Shown one piece after another: positions 17,144 to 25,680 of a stretch of 64,000 nucleotides of DNA. The translations under genes were made by a program, and so were the position numbers. The DNA lies in NCBI GenBank assembly GCA_002295635.1, contig DBHK01000027.1, positions 186,001 to 250,000 on the forward strand. Reading direction: 5' to 3'. The notes below the pieces were generated by a model. The model was not told the origin of the DNA. It did no database searches and was given only the letters and a program-made list of their open reading frames with translations. The stretch is from UBA830 sp002295635 (GTDB taxonomy: Bacteria; Pseudomonadota; Alphaproteobacteria; MPNO01; UBA830). The stretch's first letter is position 1, and each line of letters opens with the position of its first letter.

Positions 17144-18034
17144 TTAGGGGCTAACTGCCGTTATTGCATGTTCGATACTTTTCTCTTGTATCGTATTAAG
17201 CAACAAGCGAAGGCCTATCGCTGCTGAATCCGCTATGTTTCGAGCAATCCTCGGCCAGTCCTCGTCAAGCTCTATCGGTGCGATGTCACTATCTTGGTTC
17301 AAATTTCCAAGTTCACTCCCGTCATTCAGTGATAGGATCCAATTGACCGTCACGTGTATTTTATCAGTGGAAACCTCAGATAAGGAAACAGTCCCACTGA
17401 CAAGCAGGGAGTTGTTCCGCAAAGTATCAGAAACAATAAGACCCTCTCTCCGAAGTGCGGCCTCTAGTTCGTTACGAAGAACAGCGGCAGCGGCTTCTGG
17501 CGCGCCCGAAATGAAGGTAATGTGCAGGTTTTTCTTTATCCATGCTGCCGAGCGATCGCTGACCACATGTTTCTGTATGTGGGTAGCGGCGGCGAGGCCA
17601 ACTCGATCGGCGATTAAAAGCAAAGCGCTTTTGCCGCCGGGTGAAGAATTTGCGGGAGGTGCATCCGTTACAATTTTTCCCGAGTTGGAAATATTTATGT
17701 CTGTGCGGTTGAGGCGCCAGAGGATCTGTTGTCTGTCACCTTCCGGTTTAATCATACCGCTGAGAACTAGACTCCCGCGATTGCCATAGTCCATATATGC
17801 AGGGATATTCCTCGATATTAGAGACGAAACGATGGCGGAAGAGAGTTTTCGGGCAATCTCCATATTGAGCCCGACGACAGGTCGGACTAAAACGCCAGCC
17901 CCGTCGGCTAATTGCAATAATGGATTACGTTCTTTTATTTCTTGCGTCGGCTGAAACGGCTTAGGGGGAGGTTGGCAACCGGCCACTATAGAAATAAGAA
18001 CAAGCAACCCTAATTTTCGGAAAACATTAGACAA
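17144..18034 (-). CDS. Hypothetical lipoprotein
   Basis: A 296-residue protein with a lipoprotein signal peptide: basic MSNVFRKLG, a hydrophobic core and the lipobox IVAGC with Cys20 as the lipidated residue. A proline-rich linker (QPPPKPFQP) follows. The mature part has two similar-looking halves of mixed alpha/beta character, but I recognise no catalytic motif or family. It stands upstream of prs and downstream of pgeF on the same strand. The leader points to an envelope location; function unknown. Confidence 0.75.
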   Translation of the reverse strand: MSNVFRKLGLLVLISIVAGCQPPPKPFQPTQEIKERNPLLQLADGAGVLVRPVVGLNMEIARKLSSAIVSSLISRNIPAYMDYGNRGSLVLSGMIKPEGDRQQILWRLNRTDINISNSGKIVTDAPPANSSPGGKSALLLIADRVGLAAATHIQKHVVSDRSAAWIKKNLHITFISGAPEAAAAVLRNELEAALRREGLIVSDTLRNNSLLVSGTVSLSEVSTDKIHVTVNWILSLNDGSELGNLNQDSDIAPIELDEDWPRIARNIADSAAIGLRLLLNTIQEKSIEHAITAVSP

Positions 18035-18099
18035 GACAGCTTACCAGGAGGCCCAGTAAAAGAAACATCATGAAAATAATCATATGGGGCACTTGCTAT

Positions 18100-18873
18100 C
18101 TATTCCTCGAGCATGATCGCCGACAATCCGCGTCCGTAGTCATTCTCTGCCCGGTGACAGGCCCGGCGATAACTGAAAAACAAATCTTCGCGTTTGTAGG
18201 TATCTAGATCAATTATATCGTGTGCCTCGACGCCTGATCCAAAAATCCGTGATAACACTATACCACGAAGATCAAATTGGTATTTGCCGGGTTCGGCATC
18301 CGGAACGAAGTACGCGCGGGCATGTGGATCCAATGCGATGAATGGACCGGGGAAATCTGGTCCCACCTGGTATGAGTCTTGTGAAATACATGGCCCAACG
18401 CATACCGAAATGTTTTCGCGAGTGGCACCAAGGGACACCATGGCTGATATCGTGTTCTCAATTATGCCGGCGAAAATGCCTTTCCATCCCGCATGTGCCG
18501 CACCTATGATTTTGGCTTTTTGATCAGCTAACAGTAGTGGGGCACAGTCAGCCGTCAGAACAGAAAGGGCTATCCCGGGAATAGCAGTCACCATACCATC
18601 TGCTGTGGGCCGTTTAACCATAATCATCGACGGGTCATTAACGGTAACGACATCAGCACTGTGAACTTGGTTAATCGTGATTAGGCGCTCTTCATCTATA
18701 CCAATACGCCGGGCCGCTCGGCGTCTGTTTTCGGCAACGTTTTCCGGCCGGTCATAAGAGCCGGAACCGCAATTTAGGGAATCGTATATGTCGCTGCTTA
18801 CACCGCCTTTTCTAGTGAAGAAACCATGGCGAATCTCAGGCATGTCGGAAAATAAATGAGATTCAATCAACAT
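18100..18873 (-). CDS. pgeF: Laccase-domain protein PgeF (YfiH family)
   Basis: About 257 residues from ATG 18873; an upstream in-frame ATG at 18903 would overlap midA more. The family is known as peptidoglycan-editing factor and also shows purine nucleoside phosphorylase or polyphenol oxidase activity. Motifs: HGFFTRKGGVSSDIYDSLNC, QVHSADVVTV, LTADCAPLLLAD, AAHAGWKGIFAGIIE with the metal-binding histidine, GPCISQDSYQVG, and SYRRACHRAENDYGR at the end. The metal-binding cysteine and histidines are present. It overlaps midA by about 11 bases, a gene order (lgt-midA-pgeF) common in alphaproteobacteria. Confidence 0.92.
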   Translation of the reverse strand: MLIESHLFSDMPEIRHGFFTRKGGVSSDIYDSLNCGSGSYDRPENVAENRRRAARRIGIDEERLITINQVHSADVVTVNDPSMIMVKRPTADGMVTAIPGIALSVLTADCAPLLLADQKAKIIGAAHAGWKGIFAGIIENTISAMVSLGATRENISVCVGPCISQDSYQVGPDFPGPFIALDPHARAYFVPDAEPGKYQFDLRGIVLSRIFGSGVEAHDIIDLDTYKREDLFFSYRRACHRAENDYGRGLSAIMLEE

Positions 18874-19960
18874 TACTGGTGTTTTCGGTCGAGTAGATCT
18901 CAAAACCCGCGGGGGCGGGTGCTTCTGAGTCCGTAATTATCATTGCATTGAAAAGTGATCCCATTGCATTCGGATCGATTAGGCGCTGAGTTGCTGAGTA
19001 TAGTCTCTCTGCCTGTTCCGGTGTCGCATTTTTAAATAATGCCGCCGTACGTTCAATGATGCCGAGAGACCTCAGAAAGGAGGCTTGGTCTATCGGCCCG
19101 AACACCTGAGAGCCACAATCTGAGGCGCGAGCACTAAGAGCACCAAAATCTACGTGAGCCGTCAGGTCAACCTCGCCCGGATCAGATAGTGGGTCGGCAA
19201 ATTGGTGTTCGCGCACTGCTTGGAGGGTGTCGCCGGGTGCCTGGTGCTTGTAGCCGTAATCAATTATCAGTGCTGCTCCTGGTTGGGCCGCTAGGCGCTT
19301 GGAGAGTTTATTGATAAAAGTAACTGCCGCGGGTCGGAATTCGTATACTTCCCCGGGCAGGGCATCTTTAGGTAAATTCAGTGGATCTTGACAGATCGTT
19401 CCGGGCATAAATTGCAGCGTATTACCCAATGACCCAACGCATCGTTCCGCCCAGCCATTCTGGACTTTGGTTACCTGTCGAATCGGTAGCGAATCTATAA
19501 ATTCGTTTGCAATTAAAATAGTAGGACCAGGAGGAATAGTTTCGATCGTCTTGTGCCAGATCGGATGTTGACCAGATAGGGTCTCTGCTTGGCGGTGCAT
19601 GAGAAATTCGCTTGTTTCTACAAGATGTATTTCAATAGCTTTCTCGAACATAGGAACGCTTGTAGTGGCACGGAGCAGGTCTTTCATAAGGGTGCCTCTA
19701 CCGGGGCCACACTCAATCAGAATTATCTTGTCCGGACAGCTCATCTGTTGCCATGTAACCGCCGCCCAGAGACCGATCAGTTCTCCAAAAACCTGAGAAA
19801 TCTCCGGCGAAGTTATAAAATCACCATCCGCGCCAATGGGATCACCTTTTTTATAATATCCGAGGTTTGTATGACCTAGCGCGAGAGCCATATACTCATA
19901 GACTGGGATCGGGCCGTCGGCCTCAATCCGTTCACGGATAAACGTTTCAAGCCGCTTCAT
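18863..19960 (-). CDS. SAM-dependent methyltransferase, MidA/NDUFAF7 family
   Basis: A 365-residue class I methyltransferase. The family's hallmarks are present: GPIPVYEYMALALGHTNLGYY at the N-terminus, FITSPEISQVFGELIGLW, the SAM loop IIECGPGRGTLMKDLLR (here LIECGPGRG), LIANEFIDSLPI and LIIDYGYKHQAPGDTLQAV. The eukaryotic relative NDUFAF7 methylates a complex I subunit; bacterial targets are not established here. The start overlaps the end of lgt by about 14 bases, and the stop region overlaps pgeF, so three genes form one tight unit. Confidence 0.92.
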   Translation of the reverse strand: MKRLETFIRERIEADGPIPVYEYMALALGHTNLGYYKKGDPIGADGDFITSPEISQVFGELIGLWAAVTWQQMSCPDKIILIECGPGRGTLMKDLLRATTSVPMFEKAIEIHLVETSEFLMHRQAETLSGQHPIWHKTIETIPPGPTILIANEFIDSLPIRQVTKVQNGWAERCVGSLGNTLQFMPGTICQDPLNLPKDALPGEVYEFRPAAVTFINKLSKRLAAQPGAALIIDYGYKHQAPGDTLQAVREHQFADPLSDPGEVDLTAHVDFGALSARASDCGSQVFGPIDQASFLRSLGIIERTAALFKNATPEQAERLYSATQRLIDPNAMGSLFNAMIITDSEAPAPAGFEIYSTENTSNVD

Positions 19961-20744
19961 GCCTAATAGATCGATAAATAAGTATTACGCCAGCAATGAA
20001 CAGGGGTGTCGAAAGCCACTGGCCTGTCGTAGTACCAAACGCGAGAAAGCCGATGTGAGCGTCCGGTTGGCGGAAAAATTCCGCCGTGAAACGTCCAATT
20101 GAATATCCCGCTAGAAAAACACCCGATAGAAGGCCCCGTTTCTCGAATGAGACCGGCCGGAGTGCCAGCCAGAACAGAACAAAGAAAAGAACCAGCCCTT
20201 CGAGAGCGGCCTCATAAAGCTGGCTGGGGTGGCGTGGTAACGGACCGCCGCCTGGAAAAACCATACCGAGTGGAGACTCTGTAACTCTGCCGTATAGCTC
20301 ACCGTTGATGAAATTTGCGATCCGGCCAAGGAATAAACCCAGCGGAGCGGCACAGGCTATGACGTCGCTAACTGCGATCCACGAATAACCACGGCGGCGG
20401 CAGAATAACCAGACGGCGAAAATTACCCCTAAAAACCCACCGTGGAATGACATGCCGCCCTGCCAGACGGCGAGAAGTTCGATTGGATTCTGCAGATAAT
20501 AGCTGGGCTTATAAAATATAACGTAGCCCAGCCGGCCGCCAAGGACGATACCGAGCGTTGCCCAGACGACAAAATCGTCAATGTGTTCTTTTGTGATGTC
20601 CGAGGTAGAACGACGCGATACCCAGATCATATATCGCCATGCCAATAGAATGCCGACGATATATGATAGCGCGTACCAGCGGACAGCGAATGGACCGATC
20701 TCGACAAGGACCGGGTCGATTGTCGGATAGGTCAGAGTAAGCAT
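19947..20744 (-). CDS. lgt: Prolipoprotein diacylglyceryl transferase
   Basis: A 265-residue multi-pass inner-membrane enzyme that adds a diacylglyceryl group to the lipobox cysteine of prolipoproteins, the first step in lipoprotein maturation. The Lgt signature GLFLGRIANFINGELYGRVT is present, along with GGMSFHGGFLGV and HPSQLYEAALEGLVLF. About seven hydrophobic helices can be counted. It is ten bases from hldD upstream in transcription and overlaps midA. The hypothetical lipoprotein at 17.1-18.0 kb is a possible client. Confidence 0.96.
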   Translation of the reverse strand: MLTLTYPTIDPVLVEIGPFAVRWYALSYIVGILLAWRYMIWVSRRSTSDITKEHIDDFVVWATLGIVLGGRLGYVIFYKPSYYLQNPIELLAVWQGGMSFHGGFLGVIFAVWLFCRRRGYSWIAVSDVIACAAPLGLFLGRIANFINGELYGRVTESPLGMVFPGGGPLPRHPSQLYEAALEGLVLFFVLFWLALRPVSFEKRGLLSGVFLAGYSIGRFTAEFFRQPDAHIGFLAFGTTTGQWLSTPLFIAGVILIYRSIRHEAA

Positions 20745-20753
20745 GATTGGCAG

Positions 20754-21758
20754 TCAGGCATAAGGGTCTTCGGCCAAAAGATAATCGCGAATGTATTGTA
20801 GAACCCCATCTTCCAAAGAAGTCCCCGGACGGTCGTAACCGGCATCCCGTAGGCGGGTCATATTGGCCTGAGTGAAATACTGATAACGGTCGCGGATAGC
20901 GGCGGGTGTGTCGATGAACTCGATATTCTCGACCTTGCCCATCGCCCCAAATACAGAGGATGCGAGATCATAGAATGTTCGGCTCTTTCCTGTGCCTACG
21001 TTAAAGATCCCCGGAGCTGAAGAGGCCTCCGACACCCAAAGAGCGATATCGACGCAGTCTTCCACCCATACAAAATCCCGCTTCTGACCGCCGTCGGGAT
21101 AGTCGGGGTTGTGGGACCGGAATAGCACCGCCTTACCCGTTTCGTTAATCTGTCGAAAGTTCTTAAGGACAACGCTGATCATGTTGTCTTTGTGATACTC
21201 GTTTGGGCCGTAGACGTTAAAGAATTTCAATCCAGCCCAGTGCGGGGGACGCGGGCCATTTTCCGACACGATCCGGGCGACGCGCTGATCAAAGACATGC
21301 TTTGACCACCCATAGGCATTCAACGGCCGGAGTCTTGCGAGCGCGTTGGGTGTGTTGTCATCGTCAAAGCCCATTTTACCATCTCCAAAGGTAGCCGCTG
21401 ACGATGCATAAATAAGGTTGGAGTTGTTGGCGGTGCACCAGTTCCATAGATCTATAGAGAGGCGGATATTAGATCGGATGATTAAATCCACATCTCGCTC
21501 GGTGGTGGCCGAGACAGCGCCCATATGAAAAACGGATTCGATGTCGGCTGCGTTATCGTTCAGAAACTCTGAAAGATCGCCCGGCGGGAGGATATTCTCT
21601 AGTCTCCTCTTGGCGATATTTTTCCATTTGTCGTCGGTGCCAAAAAAGTCGCATACGACAACGTCGGGGGTACCCCGTTTCTCAAGTTCTTTGACGAGGT
21701 GGGAGCCGATAAATCCTGCGCCGCCGGTAACAATGATCATCCAGTTATTCCGCTGCAT
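20754..21758 (-). CDS. hldD: ADP-L-glycero-D-manno-heptose 6-epimerase
   Basis: A 334-residue extended SDR enzyme. The N-terminal NAD/NADP-binding motif is VTGGAGFIGSHLVKEL. Family-specific parts are VVCDFFGTDDKWKNIAKR, the catalytic serine/tyrosine/lysine in YASSAATFGDG and YGWSKHVFDQ, and FFNVYGPNEYHKDNMISVV. It makes the heptose precursor for the inner core of lipopolysaccharide. ATG 21758 has AAAGGAAAT upstream; ATG 21740 is an alternative. The gene implies a heptose-containing LPS core. Confidence 0.95.
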   Translation of the reverse strand: MQRNNWMIIVTGGAGFIGSHLVKELEKRGTPDVVVCDFFGTDDKWKNIAKRRLENILPPGDLSEFLNDNAADIESVFHMGAVSATTERDVDLIIRSNIRLSIDLWNWCTANNSNLIYASSAATFGDGKMGFDDDNTPNALARLRPLNAYGWSKHVFDQRVARIVSENGPRPPHWAGLKFFNVYGPNEYHKDNMISVVLKNFRQINETGKAVLFRSHNPDYPDGGQKRDFVWVEDCVDIALWVSEASSAPGIFNVGTGKSRTFYDLASSVFGAMGKVENIEFIDTPAAIRDRYQYFTQANMTRLRDAGYDRPGTSLEDGVLQYIRDYLLAEDPYA

Positions 21759-21875
21759 ATTTCCTTTAAAGTGGTTATAGGTCTCACCGTGCCAACCCGC
21801 AATCGGCAGCTTTGCTTGTCATGTTGGTCGCTAACGCCTACCTAAGGGTCGTATCAAGCACGTAGGGGTCAGAAA

Positions 21876-22184
21876 ATGCCTAAACCCAATAGAGTTTTCG
21901 AAGATGCCGCCCGGGTCGCTGGCGGTGCTATAGGTACGTTTTCCGGTGTAAAACGCGAAATCGAAAACCTCGTCAAGTATCAGATAGACCGGCTATTGAC
22001 TGGTATGGATCTGGTCACACGAGAGGAATTCGATGCTGTAAAACAAATGGCGGCCAAGGCCCGTGACGAAAATGAGCGCCTGGAAGAGCGATTAGTGGCG
22101 CTTGAAGGGGCAAAGCCGAAACCAGCGAATCGAAAAACGAAACCAGCGAAAAAATCGTCGGCGAAACGTGCAGCCAAAAAATAG
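21876..22184 (+). CDS. Accessory factor UbiK-family (BMFP) protein
   Basis: A 102-residue protein. The core, GTFSGVKREIENLVKYQIDR and then LVTREEFDAVKQMAAKARDENERLEERLVALE, is the amphipathic helix plus C-terminal coiled coil of the YqiC/UbiK family. The family forms trimers, binds membranes and aids ubiquinone synthesis in enterobacteria. The tail is rich in lysine, alanine and proline (KPANRKTKPAKKSSAKRAAKK-like). It diverges from hldD and precedes the YbjN gene by about 200 bases, in which I see nothing further. Confidence 0.85.
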   Translation: MPKPNRVFEDAARVAGGAIGTFSGVKREIENLVKYQIDRLLTGMDLVTREEFDAVKQMAAKARDENERLEERLVALEGAKPKPANRKTKPAKKSSAKRAAKK

Positions 22185-22382
22185 GGCTAAACACGCCTTT
22201 TACTTATCCACTACATTTTGTGGTCAGTGCAGCTTACCAGTGCAATTATGCTTGCGCGCGTAGTTGCCTTCTGGCACGCTAAATATAGTATCAGAAAACC
22301 TATCGGACCCCGTATTTTGTAAAATACCTGCAATTACGTATATCGAAAAGGTGCTGGTACCAAATGCGTTCCCGGGGGTGGT

Positions 22383-22886
22383 ATGACGGCTTTAAGCAAA
22401 GAATACGAGAGATCCTTTCCCAATCCGCTGGATATGATTGAGCAAATCGCTACCAGCCACGATTGGCTGTTTGAACGTTCAAGCGACAGGGATATCGCGG
22501 TTGAGGTCACTGGCCACTGGTGCGACTATCGGATGTTCGTATCTTGGCATGCTGATGTGCATGCGTTGTTGTTTGCCTGCGCTTTCGATATGCGAGTGCC
22601 GGAGAAAAAATCCGATGCGATTCATCCACTCCTTGCCAACATTAATGAGAGACTTCTCGTGGGTCATTTCGACCTCTGGTCGGATGACGGTCTCCCGGTA
22701 TTCCGCCATGCATTATTGCTCCGTGGTGCCGCGGGAATTAGCCGCGAACAGCTTGAGGATGTTGTAGATATCGCCTTCACCGAAAGCGAGCGATACTATC
22801 CTGCCTTTCAATTCGTAATCTGGGGTGGAAAAAGTCCGAGAGAGGCGATGGCAGCTGCCATACTGGAGACCGAAGGCGAAGCCTAA
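22383..22886 (+). CDS. YbjN domain-containing protein
   Basis: A 167-residue protein with the YbjN/T3SS-chaperone-like fold, suggested by NPLDMIEQIATSHDWLFER, MRVPEKKSDAIHPLLANINERLLVGHFDLW and ALLLRGAAGISREQLEDVV. In enterobacteria YbjN influences motility and stress regulation; molecular function is unsettled. It sits 41 bases before proC, an arrangement often seen in alphaproteobacteria, and both are probably cotranscribed. RBS: GGGGGT just upstream of ATG 22383. Confidence 0.88.
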   Translation: MTALSKEYERSFPNPLDMIEQIATSHDWLFERSSDRDIAVEVTGHWCDYRMFVSWHADVHALLFACAFDMRVPEKKSDAIHPLLANINERLLVGHFDLWSDDGLPVFRHALLLRGAAGISREQLEDVVDIAFTESERYYPAFQFVIWGGKSPREAMAAAILETEGEA

Positions 22887-22927
22887 GTCTCGACAGGATT
22901 CTGTTCCGACCTGAAGAGGTATGAACC

Positions 22928-23749
22928 ATGCTTAATTCGAAGAGAATCCTTCTTGTCGGGTGCGGGAAAATGGGAGGTGCAATGTTGCGGGGTTGGCTGG
23001 CACGAGGGATCACTGCTGATGAAATTCTTGTTGTAGAGCCTTTCAACGATGTTGCCACAAACCTTCGAATGGAGCTCGCGGTTCCGGTCGTGTCCTCAGC
23101 CGAAGATCTCGACAAAGGGTATATACCTGATGTCATAGTATTCGCGGTTAAACCGCAGGGTATGGAGGACATCGTTGCAACCTATGCAGGCGCGCTTACT
23201 GCGTCGGCAGTGGTTCTGTCCATTGCCGCTGGACGCGACACGAATTTCTTCGAGCGGCAACTCGGGAGTGGCGTAGCCGTTGTGAGGACAATGCCTAACT
23301 CACCCGCTTCAGTCGGCCGCGGTATTACGGCGGCCTTTGCTAACGCAAACCTAAAAACTCACCAACACACTTTATGTCAATCATTGTTGGAAGCGATCGG
23401 GGAGGTAGTTTGGATAGAGGATGAATCGCTAATCGATGCGGTCACCGCTATATCTGGTAGCGGACCAGCCTATGTGTTCCACATGATAGAATGCCTCGCC
23501 CGCGCTGGTGAAGCCCAAGGGCTCCCACCTGAAATCGCGGATAAACTGGCCCGGGCCACTGTCACCGGGTCGGGAGAACTTGCCCATTTGTCAGCCGAGA
23601 CGGCAGAAACACTCCGTATGAACGTGACCAGTCCTGGGGGAACAACGGCTGCTGCACTAGACGTCCTTATGATGGATGCTGGGCTTGGTGACCTGATGGA
23701 TCGAGCGGTCGCAGCCGCGACCAAGAGGTCTCGAGAACTCGGCAGATAG
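22928..23749 (+). CDS. proC: Pyrroline-5-carboxylate reductase
   Basis: A 273-residue enzyme that reduces pyrroline-5-carboxylate to proline with NAD(P)H. The Rossmann start LLVGCGKMGGAMLRGWL is followed by VFAVKPQGMEDI and VRTMPNSPASVGRGITA. The C-terminal dimer domain has AISGSGPAYVFHMIECLA and MNVTSPGGTTAAALDVL, the ProC signature. GAAGAGGT precedes the ATG. Length is normal. No other proline genes are adjacent. Confidence 0.96.
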   Translation: MLNSKRILLVGCGKMGGAMLRGWLARGITADEILVVEPFNDVATNLRMELAVPVVSSAEDLDKGYIPDVIVFAVKPQGMEDIVATYAGALTASAVVLSIAAGRDTNFFERQLGSGVAVVRTMPNSPASVGRGITAAFANANLKTHQHTLCQSLLEAIGEVVWIEDESLIDAVTAISGSGPAYVFHMIECLARAGEAQGLPPEIADKLARATVTGSGELAHLSAETAETLRMNVTSPGGTTAAALDVLMMDAGLGDLMDRAVAAATKRSRELGR

Positions 23750-23882
23750 AATCTGGCTCTATAGGCGTTCACCATTCTTAGAATGTGAGAGTTGTAAGCT
23801 ATACATAGTCGACCTTATGTTTTGTTTGTTTCGACTAGGCTGGCTTTGTTCGGTGGGGTCACGATTTTCGGATCCACAAAGG

Positions 23883-24785
23883 TTATTCACCTACGATCAC
23901 CGGATTTGCTCCCATTGAGCGGGAAATTGAGCCCACGCCTACTCGGCTTGGCTTATAAGGCATCTTGCCTCCAGAACTAGTTGGCCGATGCGTCGCAGCG
24001 GTGATCGCCCGCAGTTTTTCGAGTGCGCGGAGTTCGAGTTGCCGAACTCTCTCCTTGGAAAGGCCCAACTCTTTACCAATTTTATTTCTGCTTGCTCGCT
24101 TATCGCCAAGAAAACGACGCCGTAAAATATGCCGTTCGCGCCGGGTCATGCCGGGGATTGCAGCCCGGATCAGCCAGAGAAAGGTGAGACGTTGTTGTTT
24201 ATTCGCTAGGCTTTCTTCAGGGTCCGGATCAGCCTGAGAAAAGGCTTGTGAAAGATGATCGTTGCCAGGGGACTGGTCAATGACTTTATCAGGTGTCGTG
24301 AAGCGCTGAACGAAGGCCCGCAGTTCCTCGGTCGTTGTTTTGAAACGTCTGGCGGCTGTTTGGACGGCGCGATCGTTTTGTAAATCCAGTGATTGAAGAG
24401 CGGAGCTGAAATACATTGTTCTTGCTTTTGGGGTGGTCACAGATCTTACCAAAGACCCAGATTGCAAGACGTAATCTTGGATTGCTGCGCGGATCCACCA
24501 CATTGCAAAAGTTGAGAGACGTGTTCCGCGTTCTGGATTAAAACGTTTTACGGCTTCAAGCAGGCCAACGGTGCCTTCTTGGATCAAATCAGCAAGCGGG
24601 CACCCGTGACGACGATAACGGCCGGCAATACTTATTACGAAGCGTAATTGACTCAGCACCAATTTCTCGCAAGCCCACTTGTCGCCGCGACGATATTTAG
24701 CCACCAGATCACGCTCTTCGGTAGCGGTAAGCCGCGGAACTTTTCGAAGTGCTCTTGATAGATTTGCGGGCAATGGTGAGCGCAT
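23883..24785 (-). CDS. RpoH-family sigma factor, divergent paralogue
   Basis: A 300-residue sigma-70 family protein of group 3 (RpoH-like). Region 2 has LADLIQEGTVGLLEAVKRFNPERGTRLSTFAMWWIRAAIQDYV, and region 4 has LGLSKERVRQLELRALEKL. Compared with the second RpoH in this window (36.5 kb), the RpoH box normally reading QKKLFFNLR is here RTMYFSSAL, region 3 is changed and a C-terminal tail of about 35 residues (rich in Ser, Gly and Pro) is added. It probably reads a related but distinct promoter set, like RpoHII in Rhodobacter. A TGATCC element lies upstream. Single gene. Confidence 0.88.
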   Translation of the reverse strand: MRSPLPANLSRALRKVPRLTATEERDLVAKYRRGDKWACEKLVLSQLRFVISIAGRYRRHGCPLADLIQEGTVGLLEAVKRFNPERGTRLSTFAMWWIRAAIQDYVLQSGSLVRSVTTPKARTMYFSSALQSLDLQNDRAVQTAARRFKTTTEELRAFVQRFTTPDKVIDQSPGNDHLSQAFSQADPDPEESLANKQQRLTFLWLIRAAIPGMTRRERHILRRRFLGDKRASRNKIGKELGLSKERVRQLELRALEKLRAITAATHRPTSSGGKMPYKPSRVGVGSISRSMGANPVIVGE

Positions 24786-24810
24786 TATCTTTCCCTAAAA
24801 GGATGAGAAT

Positions 24811-24840
24811 GAATCGTGACATAGCTGGCCCTTTGGATCA
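24811..24840 (-). promoter_or_regulatory. Possible RpoE-type promoter upstream of RpoH paralogue
   Basis: On the minus strand TGATCC (24840-24835) is followed after 18 bases by CGATTC (24816-24811), and the ATG is 26 bases further. TGATCC is the -35 core of ChrR-controlled RpoE promoters, and RpoHII belongs to that regulon in Rhodobacter sphaeroides. The -10 part is not well conserved, so this is only suggestive. Confidence 0.3.
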
Positions 24841-24914
24841 ACTAGTTACTGTACTTCTCTGGATTTTCGGGACCCTCGAAAAATGTTAAGGTAGACCCCC
24901 GTAGGGAGACTTTT

Positions 24915-25526
24915 ATGGCAAATAAACCGAGAGCACGAGAACCCGGTATCGATCGAATACTCGATATAGCATTGGGGCTTTACGCCGAGCGGCGGTGGCA
25001 GGATATTACAATGGAAGAAATCTCAGAAGCTTCCGGTGCAACACTTCCAAGAGTTTATGAATTCTTCCCGACGCGGCAGGCAATATTGGCCAGATTGTTC
25101 GCCCGAATAGATAAGGCCGTTCTTTCCGATCATGATTTTGCTGATTCAACAGAACCCTCTCGAGAGCGTCTGTTGGATGTATTGATGCGTCGTTTTGAGG
25201 CCCAGTCTAGCTATAAGTTGGCTATCCATTCTCTTCTAAGGTCACTAGGAAGTGATCCTGCTCTCGCGATCTGTTCACTGCCAGTATTAGCAAACTCTAT
25301 GGCGTGGTCGCTAGAGGCCTCCGGCATTGGGGCTTCTGGCCCGATGGGTTTGGCAAAAATACAAGGTCTTGGGCTTATTTACTTGTCGGCGACTCGCGTC
25401 TGGCTAAACGACGATTCCCCAGATCTCGGCGCGACGATGGCATGCTTGGATAGAGATCTGAGCCGTGCTGGAAAGTTGATAAATTTGTTTCCGCACCGTA
25501 AAAATCCTAGTCGGGAGATAGACTAG
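24915..25526 (+). CDS. TetR/AcrR family transcriptional regulator
   Basis: A 203-residue regulator. The N-terminal helix-turn-helix spans residues about 12-58, with ILDIALGLYAERRWQDITMEEISEAS and TLPRVYEFFPTRQAILARLF resembling the TetR 'YYYFPSKEAL' recognition helix. The C-terminal domain is all-helical and would bind an unknown ligand; COQ9 proteins share this fold and are an alternative, but the intact recognition helix favours a DNA-binding role. It is preceded by GTAGGGAG. The neighbouring genes run the other way, so the target is unclear. Confidence 0.75.
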   Translation: MANKPRAREPGIDRILDIALGLYAERRWQDITMEEISEASGATLPRVYEFFPTRQAILARLFARIDKAVLSDHDFADSTEPSRERLLDVLMRRFEAQSSYKLAIHSLLRSLGSDPALAICSLPVLANSMAWSLEASGIGASGPMGLAKIQGLGLIYLSATRVWLNDDSPDLGATMACLDRDLSRAGKLINLFPHRKNPSREID

Positions 25527-25680
25527 AGAGACTGGTTTTATGATTTTAGTCTTCTAAACTTAAGATATTATGGGTTTTTGAAATGAATTGCCGCCGGAGC
25601 ATATGAAAAGGCAATAAGGCACTATGCCGCCCTCGATTGTTACGGTGCGAACAGAGAATCTCCGTTCCTTTCGGGAGTAG

